Shown piece by piece: positions 55,534 to 64,000 of a stretch of DNA of 64,000 bases. The DNA lies in NCBI GenBank assembly GCA_963693315.1, contig OY856188.1:97686915-97750914 (forward strand), written 5' to 3'. A model generated the notes under the pieces. The model did no database searches. It was not told where the DNA came from and saw nothing but the letters and a program-made list of their open reading frames with translations. The translations under genes were made by a program, and so were the position numbers. The stretch is from Diogma glabrata (Eukaryota; Arthropoda; Insecta; Diptera; Cylindrotomidae). Position 1 is the stretch's first letter. Every line of letters begins with the position of its first letter.

Positions 55534-58500
55534 CTCAAATTGGGTTCCAACCTTCACAGGAGATGGTCACTCTCCTGATGTTCATGAGTTTGTTCACAGA
55601 GTTGAGGCGGCTGCCAGGAGGGACCGTGTGAATTGGGACGACCTTAGGTCTATCGTTCCACGGTATCTCAAGGGGGCTGCCGACAGATACTATCTGAATT
55701 TAACTCATGAATATGAGGTGGTGACCTATCCAGTGCTAAGGGAGGGACTCCTACAAACCTTCGGTACGCTCACTGATGATAAGGCGATCTTGCGCGTTCT
55801 TCTGAACCGCAAACAAAGGTCAAAGGAGAGCGTATACGAGTATCTAGTGGAGATTGGTTCGTTAAATCGTCGTTTAGCACGTCCATTTGCTGACCGTGAA
55901 ATGCTAGAAATTGCTCGGGAGGGACTGAGTGTGGAGCTCCAAAACGCTACTCTAGCTGCAACAATACATTCAATTGATGAACTTCGGACTTTATGTCAGA
56001 AGTTTGAACGGTTGTGGTCCACACCAGTTCCGACCAGAACATCAAATTTAAGAATTAGCAAGCTACAGCAGGTGGATGATTATGAGGTGGATGTGGAACT
56101 AGATCGAGATGGATATATTGAAACGATGGATTCAAAACAGCCCGAACAACAGCACGAAGAAGGCGACGAGAGATGTAGCAACGCAGGACGATCGATCACC
56201 ACTCAGGAAACCAGAATAAAATCACCTAGTACATTTAATTTCCCATCATTACATCGAACGTATTTTAGACGTCTGGAACGTAACATCAGATATTGGAGGA
56301 TGAGGAAATTATTTCGTAAAGCTTGTATTTCATCTATCCTTTCAGAAACAAAGGATCCTCGGCCGCGACTAACAATTAAGATTTTGAACAAAAATATTTC
56401 AGGATTATTGGATAGTGGAGCGTCAATCACTATACTAGGAAGAAATTCCTTGGAATTATTGGAATCATCAGGTACAACCTACCGTAAGTACACTTCGTGT
56501 ATTCGCACGGCGGATGGTACTGCAACAAAAATTTTAGGTTACATTGAAATTCCAATAACGGTGAATGGCTCCACTAAACCAATGCGGTTTCATATAGTCC
56601 CTGGATTACGAGAAGAGCTCTACCTGGGCATAGATTTCTGGGAGAAATTCGGTATTGTTCCTTCCTTTGTTAGTGAACTGACTCGCACAGAGCTACAAAG
56701 TTTTAATACACATAACCTCACCACTGATCAGCAACATGAACTGGATATGATCAAGGATTCTTTCCCGTCATTTGAAGTGTCTGGGCTCGGAAAGACTTCT
56801 TTGGTTGAACATGTCATCGATGTTGGTGATAGTGCACCTGTTAAACAGAGACACTATCCCACATCGCCGGCTGTTCAACTAAAGGTCTATGCCGAACTTG
56901 ACCGAATGCTTCAAATGGGCGTGATCGAAGAGTCTAACAGTTCTTGGTGCTCGCCAGTGGTTTTGGTACAAAAAGAATCTGGTAAAAACAGATTATGTAT
57001 TGATAGCCGTCGTGTCAATTCACCAACGAAAAAGGACGCTTACCCACTTCCCTTGATTGATGGCTTACTATGTCGTCTAAATAGCACAAAGTACATTTCA
57101 AGTATTGATCTCAAAGATGCTTTCTGGCAGATTCCTCTGGCAGAAGCATCTAGAGACAAGACAGCCTTCACAGTGCCTGGTCGTCCATTGTATCAATTCC
57201 GGGTTATGCCCTTTGGATTGTGCAATGCTCCCCAGACAATGTGTCGGCTAATGCACAAAGTGATACCACATCAATATCACGAAAATGTCTTTGTTTATTT
57301 AGATGATCTATTGGTAGTCTCTTCCACGTTCCAGGAACATATGGAATTGCTGTCCAAAGTCTCTTCATTGTTAAGAGCGGCTGGGTTAACAATAAACCTC
57401 AAGAAAAGTAAATTTGTTCTGAGAGAGGTGAAATACTTAGGATTTTTGGTTGGTGAAGATGGTCTTCGAACAGACCCTGACAAGGTAAGAGCTGTTGCTG
57501 AGTATCCAGCTCCGTCAACAGTGAAACAAATACGGAGATTATTGGGAATGGCTGGTTGGTACCAACGTTTCATACCAAATTATGCAAGCGTGGTATCACC
57601 GATTACGGATTTATTAAAGAAAAGTTCTGGGAAATTAAAATGGACAATGGAAGCGCAAGCTGCTTTCGAAAATTTAAAACGATTGCTGACTACAGCACCG
57701 GTATTAGTAAACCCTGATTATAATAAAGAGTTCTTTATTAGATGCGATGCGAGTCTGACAGGGATAGGTAGTGTGTTGTATCAGGTTGATACTGACGGAC
57801 AAGAGTGTCCGATAGCCTTCATGTCGAAGAAACTTAACAAAGCTCAGAGAAATTATTCGGTTTCTGAGTTGGAATGTCTTGCGGCAATTCTGAGTGTGAA
57901 GAAATTCAGGGGCTATGTTGAAGGTCACCGATTTACAATTGTGACTGATCACTCAAGTCTGAAGTGGCTTATGTCACAGAAAGACTTGAGTGGCCGTCTG
58001 GCTAGGTGGAGCCTAAAACTCCAACATATGGATTTTACCATTGTCCACCAAAAAGGTACCCAAAATATAGTCCCTGATGCTCTATCTCGTCTTTATGACG
58101 ATACACACGAAGAATTGACGGAAGCATTAGTACATCACATTAATGAAATTAAAATCGACAATGAAGGTTATCGGCACAACGAATATACGGATATGATAGC
58201 TAAAGTTCAATCATCACCCAAAGACTTTCCTTCAGTTAAAGTCGTGGATGATAAGCTATACATACGTATTGAGCCAAGATCTGATGCAATACCCAACGAT
58301 GTTCCTGTGTGGAAACTCTGGGTACCAAAACCGATGACTTCAAACATGATTCAGAAACATCATGATGATAGTACTGCTGCTCATGGAGGTGTTAAAAAGA
58401 CATTAGAATTACTCCGACGTCTTTATTATTGGCCGGGCATAGCGTCACAGGTACACAACTATGTTGTGTCCTGCGACACATGTAAACAAACAAAAGCCAC

Positions 58501-59389
58501 GAATCAGATATTGCGTTCTCCGATGCAATATCAATTCGAAACAGCACGTCCATGGCAGAGAGTCTATATAGATTTTTTGGGACCGTACCCTCGTTCTACA
58601 CTTGGGAATACGGTATTATTGATAGTTCTGGATCATGCTACGAAGTTTGTACTACTGAAACCACTTAGAAACGCAACTTCACCGAAGGTGAATGCTTTTC
58701 TGATGAACGAAGTGTTTCTTACATATGGGGTACCAGAGTTTCTACACAGTGACAATGGCAAACAGTTCACTAGTAGGAACTTTCAAAGTCTTTTGTCAGA
58801 TTTCGGCATTAAACACATTAGGACCGGTGTCTATAGTCCTCAAAGTAACGCGTCAGAGCGGGTCAATAGGTCAGTTTTAGCAGCAATTCGAGCGTTCATT
58901 AAAGGTCAACACACCAAGTGGGATTCACAAATTGGTGAAATCGCATATGCACTGCGGGCTGCAGTACATTCTGCTACCAAGTACTCACCGTACTATTTAT
59001 TATTTGGTCAACATCCAATATCGGATGGAAATGCTTACCAATTGTTGAGATCACTACACAAGCTTGGTGAAGATGCGGGTGAGGAATTAGAACGCTCTGA
59101 TCATTTGACTATGCTCAGGAACCGGGTTCAGGAAAATTTAAAAGCAGCTTTCAAGAAATCGCAACATCAGTACAACCTGCGATCTAAACTACGGACTTTT
59201 CAACCACAACAACGTGTGTTTGTACGGCAACATCATTTGAGTGACGCTACAAAGAAATTCTCGGCAAAATTGGCTCCAAAGTTCTTACCTGCAATGATTA
59301 AGACTAAGATTGGAAATGTACTTTATGAGTGCATAGATATGAGCGGTAAGAATCTTGGAGTACATCACGCGAAAGACATCAGGGAATAA
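55523..59389 (+). CDS. Gypsy Gag-Pol (capsid, protease, RT, RNase H, integrase)
   Basis: The frame is open from 55523 to TAA at 59389. The first ATG-independent residues continue Gag from the preceding ORF. In order: capsid-like region (VNWDDLRSIVPRYLKGAADRYY, 55628, to about 56020); no CCHC knuckle but a basic stretch (RRLERNIRYWRMRKLFRK, about 56266); aspartic protease LLDSGAS (56405); RT with SSIDLKDAFWQIPL (57098) and YLDD (57296); RNase H with RCDAS (57740), SELE (57863) and TDHSS (57941); integrase zinc region HH...C..C (58358-58483) and core D (58571), D (58751), E (58856) with D35E spacing; the C-terminus ends HHAKDIRE. No premature stop occurs downstream of the shift. Probably mdg1-like Ty3/Gypsy. 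The protein forms cytoplasmic particles and the integrase acts in the nucleus. Confidence 0.93.
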   Translation, partial: VRYDSNWVPTFTGDGHSPDVHEFVHRVEAAARRDRVNWDDLRSIVPRYLKGAADRYYLNLTHEYEVVTYPVLREGLLQTFGTLTDDKAILRVLLNRKQRSKESVYEYLVEIGSLNRRLARPFADREMLEIAREGLSVELQNATLAATIHSIDELRTLCQKFERLWSTPVPTRTSNLRISKLQQVDDYEVDVELDRDGYIETMDSKQPEQQHEEGDERCSNAGRSITTQETRIKSPSTFNFPSLHRTYFRRLERNIRYWRMRKLFRKACISSILSETKDPRPRLTIKILNKNISGLLDSGASITILGRNSLELLESSGTTYRKYTSCIRTADGTATKILGYIEIPITVNGSTKPMRFHIVPGLREELYLGIDFWEKFGIVPSFVSELTRTELQSFNTHNLTTDQQHELDMIKDSFPSFEVSGLGKTSLVEHVIDVGDSAPVKQRHYPTSPAVQLKVYAELDRMLQMGVIEESNSSWCSPVVLVQKESGKNRLCIDSRRVNSPTKKDAYPLPLIDGLLCRLNSTKYISSIDLKDAFWQIPLAEASRDKTAFTVPGRPLYQFRVMPFGLCNAPQTMCRLMHKVIPHQYHENVFVYLDDLLVVSSTFQEHMELLSKVSSLLRAAGLTINLKKSKFVLREVKYLGFLVGEDGLRTDPDKVRAVAEYPAPSTVKQIRRLLGMAGWYQRFIPNYASVVSPITDLLKKSSGKLKWTMEAQAAFENLKRLLTTAPVLVNPDYNKEFFIRCDASLTGIGSVLYQVDTDGQECPIAFMSKKLNKAQRNYSVSELECLAAILSVKKFRGYVEGHRFTIVTDHSSLKWLMSQKDLSGRLARWSLKLQHMDFTIVHQKGTQNIVPDALSRLYDDTHEELTEALVHHINEIKIDNEGYRHNEYTDMIAKVQSSPKDFPSVKVVDDKLYIRIEPRSDAIPNDVPVWKLWVPKPMTSNMIQKHHDDSTAAHGGVKKTLELLRRLYYWPGIASQVHNYVVSCDTCKQTKATNQILRSPMQYQFETARPWQRVYIDFLGPYPRSTLGNTVLLIVLDHATKFVLLKPLRNATSPKVNAFLMNEVFLTYGVPEFLHSDNGKQFTSRNFQSLLSDFGIKHIRTGVYSPQSNASERVNRSVLAAIRAFIKGQHTKWDSQIGEIAYALRAAVHSATKYSPYYLLFGQHPISDGNAYQLLRSLHKLGEDAGEELERSDHLTMLRNRVQENLKAAFKKSQHQYNLRSKLRTFQPQQRVFVRQHHLSDATKKFSAKLAPKFLPAMIKTKIGNVLYECIDMSGKNLGVHHAKDIRE

Positions 59390-59713
59390 TGTCTTTTCGT
59401 TAGGTAGGGTTGTTCCTCTGGCTGATTGTCGTCTCTGGGGTTCACATCTTCAGGTCATACTTACTGGTTGTATCGGGGTGTCCATGGTGCTGACGTTCGG
59501 ATGGATGGTCGGTCTCAATACTCAGTGAAGTTCTTAAGGACTTCATGAGTGTTGGAACCGGTCATCGGTCTTGACGCCAGTGACTGTGGGTATCTCGATC
59601 CCAGATACAATTTAATAAGTGGAAGTAGTTCGGTGGTTTTCTGTCATGGAGGGGATGGCGACGTTTTTGTGATTTCAAGAGTAGAAATCTTGATTTTTAC
59701 CTTGAATTCATGG
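59390..59713 (+). other. Gypsy 3' untranslated stretch
   Basis: 324 nt without an ORF. Purine-rich patches (GGAGGGGATGG at about 59648 and AAGAGTAGAAA at about 59677) are not adjacent to the LTR; the bases just before it read GAATTCATGG. The plus-strand primer is therefore not obvious. Confidence 0.7.
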
Positions 59714-60916
59714 TGTAACGATCGCAATAATCGCAAAACAATAATAAAACCAAATTCCTCTTTGTTTTCAATTCAATAAAAATGTATTTCATTAGTTTCC
59801 GTTCATTTTTACATTAATAATAATTTTAAAATTTTCTAAAACTTAACTGCTAGTTAAATTTTGAATATACTATAAAAAGCAAACGAACGTACTCAATTTT
59901 ATTTCCAATTCTAGCGAACAGATGTCGTTGTCGTTATTAATCTTTGCTGAATTTTCAGTATTATCCGATTTGATTTTTTCATTTTGGAAGATGTCAAAGA
60001 AAAAGATCACATTTTTTTGTAAAATCAGTTTTTCGAGGTTAAAAATCTAAAATAATAGAAAATTCAATTCATTCTTTTTCGGTCTGTTGATGTTTATATT
60101 TTAAAACGAAAACATTAAAGAAAAAAAGGTAAAATGTAATGAAAATAAATAAAATATAGTTTAATTTAGGGTAGTGATTATAAAAATACCCGCCGGTTAA
60201 TTAAAGGTTGAAGAAAATATCAAGTAGTAATAAAAATAATTCTTTTCAAATCTATCATTGTTAACAAAAATATTAACATAACGTTAATTTTTTCAATAAA
60301 TAAACAAAATGTCTATTTCATAAATAATTCGATTTATTGGAAAAATATCATCAACTCTTGACCGGTGACATAAAGATTGATAACCTTGTTCACAATATAA
60401 TAAAAAAGGGACTTTAAGAAAGATAAATAATATAGTAAATATAAACATCATTTAAATATAAAAGCCATGAAATATTATTTGATAAAGGAAATATTTATTC
60501 GAAGCACATATTTTTAAAATTTACTCTCATTCGCTCAAATAAAATGTCAATAACATTGAAGACAAAGCCTGAAATTGGATGGTTAGATAAATAGGGGAAG
60601 CAGCCAATCGTAAATTTATTAATGAAACTAAATGATGTGGAGCTGAACTGAAGGTGCTGTCAAGACGTCGATCAACATAAGCAGGTCAGGTCTATATATA
60701 TTGTCTTTTGTAAAATTTTTGTATATTCATTTTCTAGTTCTTTTTTTTGATTATTGCCATTTGGAAATGTTAGACTAAGTTAGTTGGATATAAGAGATTC
60801 CTCGGTTGTGATTCGTAGGGAGGGAATAGAATTAGTTTTCTGAATGTTTTATATATTGTCCGAAGTACATTAATTGGTATAAAAGTCCAAGCTATTATAT
60901 AGCTACTCGCAACACA
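59714..60916 (+). repeat. Gypsy 3' LTR
   Basis: 1203 bp, at a constant offset of 8325 from the 5' LTR, with no difference seen. Followed by the ATAC duplication at 60917-60920. Confidence 0.93.
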
Positions 60917-63900
60917 ATACATAAAATGCAGGAATAGGTAGACAGGCCCTCCGCTCCTTCTCCCAGTTCTACATGGACTGGCCTGACAGTGAGACAAGTG
61001 AGTATTGCGACCTAACGCTTCTCTTAGCAACAACCTTTCCAAACATAAACTACACCAAAATAATCCAAACCGGCATACGGGAATGGACGAGTAAATGGGG
61101 TTAGTCTATCAACTGTCAATTGCCCCATTATTAAAACATGTGGTGTTCCTGATCATATTTTACACACTTGGCATTTCCTTTTGGCCTGCTTAACCAGAGC
61201 GCGTAAATTTTGGATCCAAAACTATTTCCTAATTTCTGTAGCTATAATTGTCTTCTGATTTTGATAGTGCCATGATAATAGGCCGTTTGGTCAAAGCCGA
61301 TATCGGCATGGCATTGTCAATATACTACCACAAACCACTAATAATCTGTGCTTGATAGTTTAACAAATCAAACTGGATCTAATAATTTGAGTTGACACAA
61401 ATACATTTCGGCAGCGTCTACTTCATTTACTTCTTACTCACCACTCTTAGGAATTTGATTTTTCCGTTTTGATATACAATGAAATACGAATCGTTTTATC
61501 AAATCTATTGCTCGTCTCATTTTATTATAGTGTGAAACTGTAAATATACTTATTTAAATCTATGATCCGATCAAATTTTTTGGCAATAAGAACCAAGTGC
61601 TTTGCGCGGTTTTCCTCAATGCACTCCTGATCTTCAAAATCAGCTGGCATTGCTGGTCACATTGCTGGTCACCCTGTGGCTCCTTTAAAAATTCTGGACC
61701 ATCTATCTATTGGCTACGTACACAAAATTTTGGGGGATATTTAGCTTGGGTGGTATCATCTGCGGAATTCATCCTAGTCGGCACCTATCTCCAGTCGATT
61801 GTGCTAGGATTTTCCAGGATTTCCGATATTCTATGGACGACAAACGACTTATACCTATGATGATCGCTTTTCATCCAGTGTAGAACTGTTTTAGAGTCAG
61901 TCCAAAAAATACCTATATTAGCCTGGATATCATGACTTTCAGCTATGGACTTAGACTGCTGGACCCCTAATACGGCAGACTGTAATTCCAGGCAAGGAAT
62001 CGATAATAATTTTTAAGACGCGCACTTTGTTTTTCTAGATACAAGAGCAACTTTGACGTTATTCGTCAATACCTAACGACACTACGATGTCAACGACTAT
62101 ACGACGTCAATATCCTAAAAAAGCGACTGCGGCGAAAGCAGTCTCACTGGCGTCCACAAATTTTTGTAGTTGAATATCACCAGACGTCGGTAGATGCAAC
62201 GAATAACAACGAGGAATACTAAATGACTTCATACTTTAGCTTGTTCTGCCAACATAGCCATTTGTTATATATAGTATCCGGCAACTGCTCGTCCCATTCG
62301 ACATCCAACATGCTTTTTGTAACAAAACTTTCATGTAAAGGAGAAAATTGGAAAGCCACCCAAGAGATAAAAATTTGACATGGCGATACTGTGCATCTCT
62401 CTTTCTTAGTAAGACGTTTTTTTTGTTCCAACACCTCATAATCAACCCTATGAAATTTTATATCAAATTTGAACTCATCTTTGATTTTATCCCACTACAA
62501 CCCAAGTGTATTGTTCGTAGCTATTCCACTTTGCTTATTCATATTAACGTAAGTGGCATTGTTATCATTATGCCCATTCAATGTTTTTTCAACACTTCGC
62601 GAGCTAGATAATGACCCTCTCAGCCCGCGTTGATTTATCAAGGCGTTTTATTGCGCTTTTGTTTTTAATTAATTCGGCTGAGCAGGCCAAATACGTTGGT
62701 CCAAATGTCATAGCCACCATTACATAGATCTTAATTGGCCTAAAAGCCCTCTACTAAAACCTATATGAATCATGACCTTACCCGCAAATGATAATCTGGT
62801 GAAACATTTCATCTCATTTCAACAATACTGAGTGCAGAGACATATCATTCACAGTTGCTGACGCATCGAAAACGAACCGTAGCTTGTTTGGCTTTGACGG
62901 ATTCCTTACACCAAAATGAGGCAAATACCAAATACGATGGCGACGACCTTTCTTCGTGAATTTTATTTTTCTAGCATAACCCCTAATCAGATAATCCTTT
63001 ATATTTTTTCTATACATGGCCGCATACTAGTCGGTGAATAGCATTGGCTTACTATCGGAAAAACCTACTACATCAGATTTCCATTATAGAACGCTTTCGC
63101 ATTTGTCACCAAACCAAATGGTCGTTGAATTTAGCATAAGTCAAGCACGTATATCATCCTGTGGCTCTGTCGTGGTTTCAGACTCCCTCACACCAAAGTT
63201 TTCAATAGTAAAGTAATCTTTAACCAAGTCCTAAACATTATCCAACTCGACTTTGTGCCGAGCATGAAGAACTACGGCCCTACCATGTCCTACGAATGTT
63301 CTCTTATTTCGATCCGGACCATACAAGACCCATGCCAACTTTGGACTGGCCACCATTGGATCATTTTCCACACTCTGAACCACCTGTTTTGGTGAATTGA
63401 AATGGCAGTTGTCCAAACCAATCAACACATGTAGTATGGCATCAGAAAATTTCATTAAAGGTAATCGTTTGAAATTGTGATACTTTGTGTGAAACTCATC
63501 GTCATTAAGAGTTTGTGCTGTAAGGCACATGTCGTTTACAATTCAAACATTGCTTAGATAAAATTGGTCACACCTATCACTCACACCGGATATTTTAGGA
63601 CTGACCAACTTTGAGGGTTCGGTTGAAGTCCTATTTCCCAACTATTTATTTATTTGTAAGAGGAATATTTGAACTAACATCCATACAAAGTTCCTTTGCA
63701 ATCACTTCATTCATCATTGTAACTTGACCCATCATCCAACAGCGCGAATGTACTAATTACCCCTCGAGGGCCAAACAGTTTTACTGGCAGAATTTTAAAA
63801 AGCACTTTTGAGGAACTACTTGATTCCGAAAGGCAACTGAGGATAGGCTTGGGTACCACAGCATCTAAACTTGCCGGTGCTGCTTGATACTGTGACCATG

Positions 63901-64000
63901 ACGGATTTCCACCTGTATTGGACGAACTATAATGGAGCAAGCCTTTAATATTGCACGGTTTACGAACACTACAACTTCTGAGCCCATGTGACCTAATTAA
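60917..64000 (-). pseudogene. BEL/Pao remnant, 5' part (knuckle, protease, RT, RNase H, integrase start)
   Basis: Reading right to left: Cys/His knuckle remnant at the window edge (SCSVRKPCNIKGLLH); protease-domain start ILPVKLFGPRGVISTFALLDDGSS (about 63800-63725); end of DUF1758-type region LAWVLYG (about 63310); RT start YLPHFGVRNP...LRFVFDASATVNDMS (about 62930-62830); decayed palm; A17-type region (DEFKFDIKFHRVDYEV, WDEQLPDTIYNKWLCWQNKL, 62500-62220); RNase H with FWTDSKTVLHWMKSDHHRYKSFVVHRI (61900-61820) and NSADD (about 61750); integrase zinc region CQVCK (about 61165) and MGQLTVDRLTPFTRPFPYAGLDYFG (61130-61055). It then meets the Gypsy LTR and continues at 51384. Stops and frameshifts make it inactive; it extends beyond the window. 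Confidence 0.88.

Larger units (their letters stand above)
51385..60920 (+). mobile_element. Young Ty3/Gypsy LTR retrotransposon nested in a BEL/Pao remnant
   Basis: The LTRs at 51389-52591 and 59714-60916 are each 1203 bp (TGTAACGATC...GCAACACA) and look identical. ATAC at 51385-51388 and 60917-60920 is a 4-bp target duplication. The element proper is 9528 bp. From left: primer-binding site, 163-aa leader ORF, non-coding leader with motif cluster and hairpin, Gag N-terminus, then Gag-Pol in the +1 frame. There is no env. No purine run abuts the 3' LTR, which is odd. Confidence 0.95.

Noticed and set aside
1..64000. tRNA, rRNA or other structural RNA genes
   Set aside because: I looked for B-box-like GGTTCGAATCC stretches and rRNA-like blocks and saw none except the tRNA-complementary primer-binding sites; a dedicated scan would be needed to exclude them.

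Overview
The window is AT-rich, intron-bearing eukaryotic DNA, almost certainly from an insect. It looks like a graveyard and nursery of transposable elements. I recognise no ordinary single-copy host gene. The insect call rests on the element types (BEL/Pao and Ty3/Gypsy LTR elements, Jockey-like and R1/LOA-like LINEs, hAT and Helitron ends, a eukaryotic split tyrosine recombinase gene) and on a primer-binding site matching insect tRNA-Tyr. All identifications come from reading motifs; no database search was run.

Layout. 1-1570: two adjacent long inverted-repeat (foldback) elements. 2.9-3.8 kb: dead gypsy-like protease/RT on the minus strand. 4855-6416: non-autonomous Helitron. 6.6-8.1 kb: minus-strand Jockey-like LINE fragment, split inside its FADD motif by a 664-bp hAT-type element with a perfect 8-bp target duplication. 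10.7-15.8 kb: old diverged duplication plus an 832-bp element with nearly identical 106-bp terminal inverted repeats. 16.1-20.6 kb: dead plus-strand LINE (endonuclease-RT-RNase H), itself hit by a 447-bp MITE. 21431-33309: complete BEL/Pao retrotransposon with two 1700-bp LTRs that look identical, one intact 1741-aa Gag-Pol and a 5-bp target duplication. 36.7-38.1 kb: foldback. 38.8-40.0 kb: two-exon tyrosine recombinase gene with every catalytic residue, between palindromes and inverted repeats. 40.3-43 kb: hairpins and tandem duplications. 45.4-48.2 kb: degenerate satellite-like repeats. 50.6-64.0 kb: minus-strand BEL/Pao remnant interrupted in its integrase by a young Ty3/Gypsy element (51389-60916).

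The two LTR elements are recent arrivals, since their LTR pairs have equal lengths and no difference I could see. The BEL/Pao element looks autonomous. The Gypsy element carries extras in its long leader: an intact 163-aa ORF ahead of gag, a dense cluster of UGUANAUA (Pumilio-type) motifs right after it, and a leader hairpin. Its gag reading frame shifts +1 at a stop codon. The points most worth a second look are the tyrosine recombinase locus with its flanking palindromes and the Gypsy leader.
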